Source of the DNA: Candidatus Acetothermia bacterium
GTDB taxonomy: Bacteria > Bipolaricaulota > Bipolaricaulia > Bipolaricaulales > Bipolaricaulaceae
Direction of reading: 5' to 3'
DNA: 20,826 nt
NCBI GenBank assembly: GCA_023255835.1
Contig: JAGDVW010000057.1
Location: 1 to 20,826, forward strand
Of the stretch, positions 7,939 to 14,797 are shown piece by piece (position 1 is the stretch's first letter; each line of letters begins with the position of its first letter). The translations under genes and the position numbers were made by a program. The notes under the pieces were generated by a model. It did not search any database, was not told the DNA's origin, and saw nothing but the letters and a program-made list of their open reading frames with translations.

Positions 7939-8882
7939 TGCAGGGAATGCGATCAGATCGGTTCTTTGTGGCGGAGGAGGAGGCTGGAGAGCGGGTGGAT
8001 CGTTTTTTGGCCCGCAAGCTCGGGGTCTCCCGGAGCGTGGCTCAGCGGCTGATCCGGGACGGCGCGGCTTTGGTCCAGGGGAAGCCCGCCGAACCCGCAA
8101 AAAGGCTGAGGTGCGGGGAGGAGGTGGTGGTGCGCTGGACCGGCCCTGGGCTTGCGCCAACCCCTTTCCCCATCCCCATCATCTACGAAGACGAGGCCAT
8201 TGTGGTGGTGAACAAACCCCGGGGCCTCCCCGTCCACTTCGCCGGGGCCTCCGCGAAGCCCTCGGTGGTGAGCGCCCTCCTCGCCCGTGGCCCTCTGGCC
8301 GGGGGGCCGGCGGAGCGGCCGGGCGTGGTCCATCGGCTGGACGCCGCGGTCACCGGGGCCATGGTCTTGGCTCGCACGGAGGAAGCCTATCGGTCGCTTG
8401 TCCAGCAGTTCAAGGAAAGGAAGGTGCTCAAGGAGTACTTGGCGGTGGTGGAGGGCGAAGTGGACGTGGAGGAAGGGGTGATAAAGGGGCGGATCGGGCG
8501 CGATCCCCACGAGCCCTGGCGCATGAACGTGCGGGATTTGGGGAAGGAGGCGGTCACGGAATTTTTGGTCCTGGCCAGGAAAAGGGGAAAAAGCCTCCTT
8601 TTGGTGCGCCCAAAAACCGGCCGGACTCATCAGATCCGCTTGCACCTTGGGGCCATTGGGCATCCGGTGGTGGGGGACCCTCTGTATGGGCGGGCCGGTG
8701 GCCCCCTTCTTTTGCACGCCCTCCGGCTCGGCTTTTTTCACCCTAGCGCGGGCGACTGGCAGGAATTCCTGGCCCCGCCCCCTCCGGAGTTTTCCTCCTG
8801 GCTTGCTGGATTAAATAGTACACGCCTGCCCCATATTGGGAACCAATCGCCGCCCAATAAGCCCAAAGGCCTTGGGGGGTGA
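7938..8882 (+). CDS. RluA/RluD-family pseudouridine synthase
   Basis: RNA-uridine isomerase, probably acting on 23S rRNA. The 314 residues contain an N-terminal S4 RNA-binding domain (about 18-68, ERVDRFLARKLGVSRSVAQR) and the RluA catalytic domain: YEDEAIVVVNKPRGLPVH, the catalytic-Asp motif VHRLD (Asp135), and the late motif RPKTGRTHQIRLHLGAIGHP. Residues following HRLD read AAVTGAMV where the family commonly has KDTSGLLV, a mild divergence. The ATG at 7938 is chosen because GGGGA lies nine bases upstream; the reading frame is open further 5' but would run into the promoter and rimP. The last 46 codons overlap the 3' end of the convergent phosphatidyltransferase gene; the conserved fold ends near 8810, so about 24 residues are an extra tail. 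Which RNA site is modified cannot be told. Confidence 0.92.
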   Translation: MQGMRSDRFFVAEEEAGERVDRFLARKLGVSRSVAQRLIRDGAALVQGKPAEPAKRLRCGEEVVVRWTGPGLAPTPFPIPIIYEDEAIVVVNKPRGLPVHFAGASAKPSVVSALLARGPLAGGPAERPGVVHRLDAAVTGAMVLARTEEAYRSLVQQFKERKVLKEYLAVVEGEVDVEEGVIKGRIGRDPHEPWRMNVRDLGKEAVTEFLVLARKRGKSLLLVRPKTGRTHQIRLHLGAIGHPVVGDPLYGRAGGPLLLHALRLGFFHPSAGDWQEFLAPPPPEFSSWLAGLNSTRLPHIGNQSPPNKPKGLGG

Positions 8883-9279
8883 GGAAAAGAAGGCCGGTGG
8901 CCAAGGCGGTGAGGGCCGCGGCGGCTTTCCCCGCCCAGCGGGCCCTGAGCTCCTCCTTCCTTTCCCAAAGGACCAGGGTCCCGATGCCGATCCCAACTTG
9001 GGGAACCACGGTGAGGAGAACGGAAAGCAAGGGGAGCCTCCCCACACAGTGAAAGGCCACCGCTAAGGAGAAATAAAAGACTTTGTCTGCCAAGGGGTCT
9101 AAAAGTTGCCCAAGGACAGTGGAGCGCTCCCTTCTCGCCACCCAGCCATCGAGGATATCTGTGGCCACCCCAAAAAGGAAAAGGGCAAGGCCTAACCAAA
9201 ACCTTTGGGAGAGAACCGCCCAAATCGTGGGCCCGACCAACCCCAGCCGCAAGAAGGTCAAAGCGTTGGCCCAAGTCAC
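8743..9279 (-). CDS. CDP-alcohol phosphatidyltransferase (PgsA-like)
   Basis: Integral membrane enzyme of phospholipid synthesis that transfers a phosphatidyl group from CDP-diacylglycerol to an alcohol such as glycerol-3-phosphate. The 178 residues have several membrane helices and the family motif: D41-x2-D44-G-x2-A-R, then G57, D61 and D65 (DILDGWVARR then GQLLDPLADK). The AR-to-G spacing is seven residues, where eight or nine is usual. The N-terminus TWANALTFLRLGLV resembles PgsA. The start is GTG at 9279; no clear ribosome site precedes it. The last residues (after about 155) form a basic, proline-rich tail encoded antisense to the end of the pseudouridine synthase gene. PgsA is the likeliest activity, but other CDP-alcohol transferases share the motif. 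Confidence 0.88.
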   Translation of the reverse strand: MTWANALTFLRLGLVGPTIWAVLSQRFWLGLALFLFGVATDILDGWVARRERSTVLGQLLDPLADKVFYFSLAVAFHCVGRLPLLSVLLTVVPQVGIGIGTLVLWERKEELRARWAGKAAAALTALATGLLFLTPQGLWAYWAAIGSQYGAGVYYLIQQARRKTPEGAGPGIPASRPR

Positions 9280-9326
9280 ATATGGATGTTAACCATCAGG
9301 AGAGGGAAAACCAGCGCAACTTTGGC

Positions 9327-9332
9327 TATAAT
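9327..9332 (+). promoter_or_regulatory. -10 element for the cDPG-synthetase-like gene
   Basis: A perfect TATAAT lies 36 bases before the ATG at 9369. No good -35 is visible at the expected distance (9304-9309 reads GGGAAA). A GGGGTGA ribosome site at 9356-9362 precedes the start codon. Confidence 0.5.
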
Positions 9333-9368
9333 GGGACGCACAATCACAAGAACACGGGGTGAATCCTC

Positions 9369-10679
9369 ATGGGTAGGACCAAAGTCATCATCATGGGGGC
9401 AGCCGGACGCGATTTTCACAACTTCAACGTGGTTTTCCGGGACAACCCAGAGTACGAGGTGGTGGCCTTCACCGCTGCCCAGATCCCGGGGATCGCCGGC
9501 CGGCGCTATCCGCCAGAATTGGCCGGCCCCCTTTACCCCGAGGGCATCCCCATCGAGCCAGAGGAGCGCCTTCCGGAGCTCGTGCGCGCGCATAAGGTGG
9601 ACCGGGTGGTGTTCGCCTATTCCGATGTTTCCCACCAGTATGTGATGGAAAGGGCAGCGGTGGCTCAAGCCGCCGGCGCGGATTTTTGGCTCCTGGGACC
9701 ATCTTCCACCCAGCTTTCCGCGAAGAAGCCGGTGGTGGCCGTCTGCGCTGTGCGCACCGGTTGCGGAAAATCCCAAACCACCCGCCGCGTGGCGCGGATC
9801 CTCAAATCCTGGGGGAAGAAGGTGGTGGTGGTCCGCCATCCCATGCCCTATGGGGACCTCCGGACCCAGGTGGTCCAAAGGTTCGAGAGTTTTGCCGACC
9901 TCGACCGCTATGCCTGCACCATCGAGGAGAGGGAGGAGTTCGAGCCGCACCTTCGGGAGGGGACCGTGGTCTACGCCGGGGTGGACTACGAAAGGATCCT
10001 CCGCATGGCCGAGGAAGAGGCGGATGTGATCCTGTGGGACGGGGGGAACAACGATTTCCCCTTTTTCAAAACGGATGTCCTGATCGTGGTGGCCGATCCT
10101 CTGCGGGCTGGGCACGAGCGCACCTATTGGCCGGGCTCGGTGAACATCCGCATGGCCGACGTGGTGGTGATAAACAAGATCGACACCGCTGGGCTTGCGG
10201 AGATCGAGAAGCTCCGGCAGTCCATCGCCGAGCTCAATCCGAAAGCTCGGGTGGTGGAGGCCGCCTCCCCCATCAGCGTGGAGGAGCCGGAATTGGTGAC
10301 GGGAAAAAAGGTCCTGGTCATCGAGGATGGTCCAACGGTCACCCACGGGGAGATGCCCTTTGGGGCCGGGGCGGTGGTCGCCCGGAAGCTCCGGGCCACT
10401 TTGGTGGATCCTCGTCCCTACGCGGTGAACTCCATCCGCGAGGCCTTTGAACTCTATCCGCACCTCGGCCCGGTCCTCCCGGCCATGGGTTATGGCGAGC
10501 ACCAGATCCGGGATCTGGCGGAGACGATTCGGCGCGTTCCCTGCGAGGCCATTCTCATCGCCACGCCCGTGGATCTGCGACGGCTCATGGATCTTCCAAA
10601 GCCTGCCACCCGCGTGCGCTACGAGCTTCAGGAGATCGGTCACCCCACCTTGGAGGAGGTCCTCCGGGAACTCCTTTAG
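9369..10679 (+). CDS. cyclic 2,3-diphosphoglycerate synthetase-like P-loop protein (COG2403)
   Basis: A 436-residue cytosolic P-loop NTPase-fold protein closely matching the pattern of the cyclic 2,3-diphosphoglycerate synthetase family (COG2403, earlier called predicted GTPases). It has an N-terminal Rossmann-like domain starting VIIMGAAGRDFHNFNVVFRD, the region FAYSDVSHQYVM, a P-loop-type motif VRTGCGKSQTTRR (about 129-140), HPMPYGDLRTQ, WDGGNNDFPFF (about 223-233, a Walker-B-like segment), NKID (269-272), EDGPTVTHGEMPFGAG and VDPRPYAVNSI. In Methanothermus fervidus the enzyme makes the thermoprotectant cDPG from 2,3-bisphosphoglycerate using ATP. Homologs occur widely in bacteria, where their product is, to my knowledge, not established. 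A phosphofructokinase gene occurs later in the window but is not co-transcribed. Family call is firm, activity inferred. Confidence 0.85.
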   Translation: MGRTKVIIMGAAGRDFHNFNVVFRDNPEYEVVAFTAAQIPGIAGRRYPPELAGPLYPEGIPIEPEERLPELVRAHKVDRVVFAYSDVSHQYVMERAAVAQAAGADFWLLGPSSTQLSAKKPVVAVCAVRTGCGKSQTTRRVARILKSWGKKVVVVRHPMPYGDLRTQVVQRFESFADLDRYACTIEEREEFEPHLREGTVVYAGVDYERILRMAEEEADVILWDGGNNDFPFFKTDVLIVVADPLRAGHERTYWPGSVNIRMADVVVINKIDTAGLAEIEKLRQSIAELNPKARVVEAASPISVEEPELVTGKKVLVIEDGPTVTHGEMPFGAGAVVARKLRATLVDPRPYAVNSIREAFELYPHLGPVLPAMGYGEHQIRDLAETIRRVPCEAILIATPVDLRRLMDLPKPATRVRYELQEIGHPTLEEVLRELL

Positions 10680-10784
10680 GGCAAAGGTTCCAAAACGCCT
10701 CGGACAAAGGGGCCCCTCGATCCCGCCCTTTTCGCTTCTTTCCCCCCTTCCGGCCCCCGTAGGCTTCCGCTGAGGAGGCAGACC

Positions 10785-11684
10785 ATGCGCACCAAGTGGT
10801 GGGTTTTCCCGATTTTGGCCCTGGCCCTGTCGGTTTATGCTCAAGAACCATCCTTCTCCGGGACCATAGGGATGGACTTCCTCTTCGCCCCAGCCGGCCC
10901 TCTTTCCATGCGGGCTGGGCTCACCCTCACCATGGATATGGGGAAAGGCGGGGTGAAAAGCCAGACCATCCTCTCCTTGACGGGCCTCGAGGCCGAACAC
11001 CTTTGGTTTTGGCTCAATTTCCAAGGGGTGAACCTGAGAAGCAGCCTTGTCTTCGATCCTTGTTTTTCCCGGTGGTCCCTGAGCGTGAGCGGCGGCTGTT
11101 GCCCATTTTTCCTCGGGGGATGGTTCTTCCTCGGCAACCTCGCTTTGGCCTGCCAGACCCCGAATTACACGATCGGCCTCATTTTTGAGTGCGGGGCCGG
11201 CGGCGAGCCCGGCTTCCTCGCCCAAAGCCTCACCGGGTTCGGCATCCAAGGTTTGGAGTATCTGATCGATGATGACCCCTGGACGGACGTGGTCCTCGTC
11301 CCCGGCTGGTATTTCGAGGAGGAACTCCTGCGGTTCGTTTGGTCCGCGGAGTGTTGGCGCCTCTACACCACCTGGATGTTCACCTACGCTGGCCTTGGGT
11401 TCGGCGAGCTTGGGGTCAGCTACCGCTTTTCCCCGCCCACCGTGGACCTCGGCGCCTCCCTCCGCCTGAACAGCGCCTTCTCCCTGGACTGGGCTAAGCT
11501 CCAGCTCGGGGTAACAGTGGATCCCGTCTCCGTTTACTCCGCCACGGCCTTCGATTTCTTCGGCCTCAAATGGGAGGAGATCGGGCTTAAGATCCAGTTT
11601 TCCCAAGTCCTCATTTATTCCAGCACCAGGTTCGATCTCAGCGGCCTTGTTTGGATCAAGGTGGGCTTTGAGCTCAAATTTTAG
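10785..11684 (+). CDS. secreted beta-barrel-like protein of unknown function
   Basis: A 299-residue protein that I do not recognise. It begins with a clear signal peptide (MRTKWWVFPILALALSVYA, probable cleavage after residue 19 before QEP). The rest is made of alternating hydrophobic/polar strands rich in aromatic residues, Gly, Ser and Leu (for example LSMRAGLTLTMDMGKGG, YTIGLIFECGAG, VDLGASLRLN), and it ends with GFELKF, a terminal Phe after alternating residues as in outer-membrane beta-barrels. At least six cysteines lie in the first two thirds, including a CC pair. The start is supported by GAGGAGG just upstream. The 105-base gap before it shows only an AGGGGCCCCT palindrome and no clear promoter. 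Its stop codon interleaves with that of the convergent rhodanese gene. An envelope or outer-membrane location is inference. Confidence 0.75.
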   Translation: MRTKWWVFPILALALSVYAQEPSFSGTIGMDFLFAPAGPLSMRAGLTLTMDMGKGGVKSQTILSLTGLEAEHLWFWLNFQGVNLRSSLVFDPCFSRWSLSVSGGCCPFFLGGWFFLGNLALACQTPNYTIGLIFECGAGGEPGFLAQSLTGFGIQGLEYLIDDDPWTDVVLVPGWYFEEELLRFVWSAECWRLYTTWMFTYAGLGFGELGVSYRFSPPTVDLGASLRLNSAFSLDWAKLQLGVTVDPVSVYSATAFDFFGLKWEEIGLKIQFSQVLIYSSTRFDLSGLVWIKVGFELKF

Positions 11685-12721
11685 GGCGAGCGGACCATGA
11701 AGTCCGAACCGTAGCGGATCCGCCATTGCGGGAGGCCGCCCACCAGGGCATAAGCCCGGCTAAGCCCCAAGGAGCGCAGGAATTGGGCCGCGTCCTCCGC
11801 TACCCCTTCGCCCTCATCCACGCAGAAAATGTAGGGCTGAAGATCAGGGGAAAGGGCGGCCGCCGGTAAAAGGTAATGCAAAACGGAGTCTAAACCCGTA
11901 GGCCCCACGCGAATGGCTCCCACCAAATGCTCTTGGGAATAAGCCTCGTCGTCCCGCAGATCCAAAACGATGAGGTATTCCTGGGCCAATCGGGAGGCCG
12001 GGACCGCTCCAGGAAAGACTTGGGGCTCGGCCTGGGGCAGCTCCCCGACGATGAGGTGATGGCCGAGCTCTTTGGCCCAGCCGGCGAGGCCTCCGGCGAG
12101 GACCCTCACGGCCCAAAAACCGTTTCGTCGTAAGGTCTCCGCCACGGAAAGCCCGCTCTCCCCAGCCTCATCGCATACGTAGATGGTGGTGGAAGGAAGC
12201 CACGAAATCGCCTGGGAAATCTCCGCGGCCGGCACGTTCACCGCCCCCAAAAGGTGGCCGCGGGCAAACGCTTCCCGGTCCCTCACATCCAAAATCAAAC
12301 GATAACGGTAACGCAGCATATAAGCCGTGTCCTCATAAGGGGCGCAGGGCGTGACCTTCCCCTGGATGGCCAAAGTGAGCTGGGGCAAATCAGGATCATC
12401 GGAATAAACGTAAACATACTTCACCACCTGGTGTCCGCCGTAACCGGTGGTCTCAAAGCGCACCACAAGCTCCACCGACTCCCCAGGGGCGAGGGCCATC
12501 TTGGAAAGGGGGGCGCTGGTGCAGCCACAAGACACGCCTGGAGCGCGGGTGAAATTGAGCACGGCGTCACCAACGTTTTTCAAAAGGAATGTGTGGACAA
12601 CAAGAATCCCTTCCTTCACCTCGCCGAAGTCATAAATTTGCTCGGAGACCCAAATTTTGGGCCCAGCCCAAACACCAAGGCCAACTCCGGCTAGAACCAC
12701 CAGAACCCAGGCTTTTCTCAT
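11681..12721 (-). CDS. secreted DUF1573-rhodanese-rhodanese protein
   Basis: A 346-residue exported protein with three domains. After a signal peptide (MRKAWVLVVLAGVGLGVWAG) comes a DUF1573 immunoglobulin-like domain (about 22-125), recognised by YDFGEVKEG, the paired cysteines in VSCGCTSAPL and LAPGESVELVVRF. Two rhodanese-like domains follow (about 132-222 and 240-340), each with the LDVRDREAF/LDLRDDEAY and GHLLGAVNVP/EHLVGAIRV signatures and a Cys at the catalytic position (C183, C300). The loops after these cysteines read CDEAGES and CVDEGEG, without the Arg common in CxxGxR loops, so sulfurtransfer may be altered. ATG at 12721 is preferred to an upstream in-frame ATG at 12766 because GGAGGAG sits directly before it and the signal peptide then begins the protein. 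A role in extracytoplasmic sulfur or persulfide handling is inference. Confidence 0.88.
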   Translation of the reverse strand: MRKAWVLVVLAGVGLGVWAGPKIWVSEQIYDFGEVKEGILVVHTFLLKNVGDAVLNFTRAPGVSCGCTSAPLSKMALAPGESVELVVRFETTGYGGHQVVKYVYVYSDDPDLPQLTLAIQGKVTPCAPYEDTAYMLRYRYRLILDVRDREAFARGHLLGAVNVPAAEISQAISWLPSTTIYVCDEAGESGLSVAETLRRNGFWAVRVLAGGLAGWAKELGHHLIVGELPQAEPQVFPGAVPASRLAQEYLIVLDLRDDEAYSQEHLVGAIRVGPTGLDSVLHYLLPAAALSPDLQPYIFCVDEGEGVAEDAAQFLRSLGLSRAYALVGGLPQWRIRYGSDFMVRSP

Positions 12722-12740
12722 TTCTCCTCCTTCGCCACCA

Positions 12741-12746
12741 AGTATA
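12741..12746 (-). promoter_or_regulatory. -10 element for the DUF1573-rhodanese gene
   Basis: On the minus strand TATACT (12746..12741) lies 19 bases before the ATG at 12721, leaving room for a short leader with the GGAGGAG ribosome site. It overlaps the plus-strand TATAAT of the divergent peroxiredoxin gene. No convincing -35 is seen. Confidence 0.5.
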
Positions 12747-12748
12747 AT
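12743..12748 (+). promoter_or_regulatory. -10 element for the peroxiredoxin-nitroreductase operon
   Basis: A perfect TATAAT lies 16 bases before the ATG at 12765. A transcript starting about seven bases after it would carry only a short leader containing AAGGGGTGA, a plausible ribosome site. The -35 region (about 12720-12725) is poor. Confidence 0.55.
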
Positions 12749-12764
12749 CGCTGAAGGGGTGAAC

Positions 12765-13766
12765 ATGCTGTTTCAGTTCGGCTTGAACTTCACTTTGCCG
12801 GACAAAGAGGGGAAACCCCTGGATCTTCGGGGATTCCTTGGCCGGTACGTGATCCTCTACTTTTTCCCCAAGGCCGGCACCCCAGGATGTACCCAGGAGG
12901 CCAGGGATTTTCAATCTTTGCTCCCCCGATTCCGCGCGGCGGAGGCGGAGGTGGTGGGCATCTCGCCGGACAGCCCCCAGGCCCTTTCCAAGTTCGCCCA
13001 AAAAGAAAGGCTGGAATTCGTTCTTCTTTCCGACGCCGAGGGAAAGCTTTCCCAGGGTTATGGGGTGAGCCTGAACGGAAAAGTGCAGCGGGCCACATTC
13101 CTTTTGGACCGGGCTGGGATAGTGCGCTGGGCGTGGCACAAGGTGCGCGTTCCTGGTCATGCTGGGGAAGTCCTCCGAACTCTGCAGGCGCTTTACCACG
13201 CGGATTTAGCGGTGAACCCGTGGATCGCGGTGCGGAGAGCCAAGCGAGCGCTCAAGCTTGACCCTGTGCCCAAAGAGCTCATCGAGCGCGTGATCGAGGC
13301 GGCACATCTTGCCCCGTCGTGCTTTAATAATCAACCTTGGCGGTTTGTGGTGGCCCAAGGGGAAAAACTTGAAGCGGTGAAGAAGGCCCTCCCAGGCGGG
13401 AACTACTGGGCCTTGAAATCGCCGGCCATGGTGGCCGTGGCCTCCCACGTCGACCTCGATTGCCGCCTCTCCGACAACCGCGATTACTTCCTTTTCGATT
13501 GCGGAATGGCGGTGGGGTTTCTCATGGTGCAGGCTACCCAAATGGGCCTTGTCGCTCATCCCATCGCGGGATACGACCCGCTGCCGGTGAAGGAGATCCT
13601 GGGCATCCCCAAGGACTATGTGCTCATCACCCTTGTGGTGTTGGGGTGGCCCGGGGATCCCGCCGGGCTCGGTGAAAAACACCGCGAGCTCGAGCTTGGA
13701 CCGCGGGTCCGGAAGCCCTTGAGCGCGGTTTGCGGGTGGAACGAGATGCCAAAGGAGGAAAAGTGA
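12765..13766 (+). CDS. peroxiredoxin (BCP/PrxQ type) fused to nitroreductase
   Basis: A 333-residue two-domain redox enzyme. Residues 1-145 are a PrxQ/BCP peroxiredoxin with the peroxidatic motif FFPKAGTPGCT (Cys42). The usual resolving Cys five residues later is absent (CTQEARDF), and the domain has no other Cys, so it is a one-Cys form. Residues 150-325 are an FMN nitroreductase domain with HLAPSCFNNQPWRFVV and FDCGMAVGFLMVQATQMGL. A hybrid of the same layout in Thermotoga maritima has been studied: the peroxiredoxin half was reduced by a glutaredoxin-like system, and electrons did not pass between the halves. The ATG at 12765 is chosen because the peroxiredoxin fold begins there and a -10 element lies just upstream; the frame is open further 5' into the divergent gene. 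A second nitroreductase starts inside its stop codon. Confidence 0.93.
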   Translation: MLFQFGLNFTLPDKEGKPLDLRGFLGRYVILYFFPKAGTPGCTQEARDFQSLLPRFRAAEAEVVGISPDSPQALSKFAQKERLEFVLLSDAEGKLSQGYGVSLNGKVQRATFLLDRAGIVRWAWHKVRVPGHAGEVLRTLQALYHADLAVNPWIAVRRAKRALKLDPVPKELIERVIEAAHLAPSCFNNQPWRFVVAQGEKLEAVKKALPGGNYWALKSPAMVAVASHVDLDCRLSDNRDYFLFDCGMAVGFLMVQATQMGLVAHPIAGYDPLPVKEILGIPKDYVLITLVVLGWPGDPAGLGEKHRELELGPRVRKPLSAVCGWNEMPKEEK

Positions 13767-14308
13767 GCGAGCTTTTGGAAGTGATACGGGGAAGGCGTAG
13801 CGTCCTCAGGTTTGAGCCCGATCCCATCCCTGAAGAGGATTTAGAAAAGATCCTCGAGGCGGGCCGCTGGGCTCCCTCTTATGCCAATAGCCAGCCCTGG
13901 AAGTTCGTGGTGGTGAAAAACCCCGAGACCAAACGGGCTTTGGAATCATTGGTGGAGCGGATAATGGTGTTTCGGCCAGGCCGGGTGGCCTTAAGCGGGC
14001 CCGGATTGGGCGGGGCTCCGGTGGTGATCGTGGTTGTGGTAGATCCCGCGCGGGACCCCCTTCACCCATTGGAGGCCGGCGCCGCGGCCACCCAAAACAT
14101 GGCCCTCATGGCCCACGCCCTCGGCTATGCCACCTTCTGGGCCGGGGTGGCCAACCGCGAGGTGGAACGGGAGATCCGCAAGGTCCTCGGCGTACCCGGG
14201 GGGATGCGGGTGGTGGCCGTGCTCCCCGTGGGAAAACCCGCGTACACCCCGGACCCCGGGCAGAGATTCCCTCTCGAGGCCCTCGTCCGGCAGGAAAAAT
14301 TCGCCTAA
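13763..14308 (+). CDS. nitroreductase family FMN oxidoreductase
   Basis: A 181-residue stand-alone nitroreductase-fold flavoprotein. Visible signatures are IRGRRSVLRFEPDPIP at the start (FMN phosphate-binding Arg-Arg-Ser), WAPSYANSQPWKFVVV, and AGAAATQNMALMAHALGY before a GVPGGMRVVAVLPVGKP end. The start is GTG at 13763, overlapping the TGA of the fusion gene (GTGA) with AAAGGAGG just upstream; an in-frame ATG further 5' lacks such a site and would add residues unlike the family. Tight coupling to the peroxiredoxin-nitroreductase fusion suggests a joint role in NAD(P)H-dependent reduction and peroxide defence (inference). Its substrate is unknown. It converges on the phosphodiesterase gene with interleaved stop codons. 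Confidence 0.9.
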   Translation: MSELLEVIRGRRSVLRFEPDPIPEEDLEKILEAGRWAPSYANSQPWKFVVVKNPETKRALESLVERIMVFRPGRVALSGPGLGGAPVVIVVVVDPARDPLHPLEAGAAATQNMALMAHALGYATFWAGVANREVEREIRKVLGVPGGMRVVAVLPVGKPAYTPDPGQRFPLEALVRQEKFA

Positions 14309-14787
14309 AGCTCGAGGATCTCCGCGCGCAACGTTCGGAGATCCACCACGGCATAGGTGGCGCGGCCGGTGAGCCAGCCCCCAAGCTCCCCGGGGTTCAC
14401 CACCAACGGAGGGCCAGCCCGGATCTCGGGCCGATGCGTATGTCCGTAGATCAAAAGCTCGTACCGACCAGAGGCCACTAAAGCTTCCAGTGCCCGCGGC
14501 TCATGCATGAGGACGATTTTTCTGCCGGAAAGCTCCAGCTCATGCGGCCCATGGTGCAGTTCCCCAATCCCATGAAAACGCTCGCGCAAATAGAGTTTAT
14601 CCCCATCGTTATTGCCAAAAACGCCGATCAGGCGAGGGCCTGCCTCCCGGAAGGGCTCGGCGGTGAAAGGGGAAACGAAGTCCCCCGCATGGAGCACTAG
14701 CTCCACCCCCTCTTTCCGGAAGGTCCCCAAGACTTTGCGGAGGTTTGTGAGGTTGTCGTGGGTATCGGAAATGATCCCGATGAACAT
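14305..14787 (-). CDS. YfcE/MJ0936-type metallophosphoesterase
   Basis: A 160-residue calcineurin-like phosphodiesterase. Metal ligands are visible in the family order: ISDTHDN (Asp8, His10), HAGDF (Asp36), GNND (Asn59/Asn60), MHEP (His95) and GHTHRP (His116, His118), followed by VVNPGE. The length is typical of the small YfcE/MJ0936 group, which hydrolyses phosphodiesters in vitro with unclear natural substrates. It is the last gene of the rsmD-surE-DUF72-thrC operon, with an AGGAGGGAG ribosome site in the ten-base gap after thrC. The stop overlaps by four bases the stop of the convergent nitroreductase gene. Confidence 0.92.
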   Translation of the reverse strand: MFIGIISDTHDNLTNLRKVLGTFRKEGVELVLHAGDFVSPFTAEPFREAGPRLIGVFGNNDGDKLYLRERFHGIGELHHGPHELELSGRKIVLMHEPRALEALVASGRYELLIYGHTHRPEIRAGPPLVVNPGELGGWLTGRATYAVVDLRTLRAEILEL

Positions 14788-14797
14788 TCTCCCTCCT

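Noticed and set aside
10680..10784. AGGGGCCCCT palindrome before the barrel-like gene considered as a terminator.
   Set aside because: It has no loop and no T run after it.
9276..11726. Long open frame of 816 codons on the minus strand.
   Set aside because: It is antisense to the cDPG-synthetase-like gene and the signal-peptide-bearing barrel-like gene, both supported by motifs or ribosome sites. Its translation is low-complexity, rich in His, Gly and Pro, and it has no recognised motif. It is a by-product of GC-rich codon usage.
12722..12766. Longer N-terminus for the DUF1573-rhodanese protein starting at 12766.
   Set aside because: The ATG at 12721 has an ideal ribosome site and gives a signal peptide at the N-terminus; the longer form would include the promoter.
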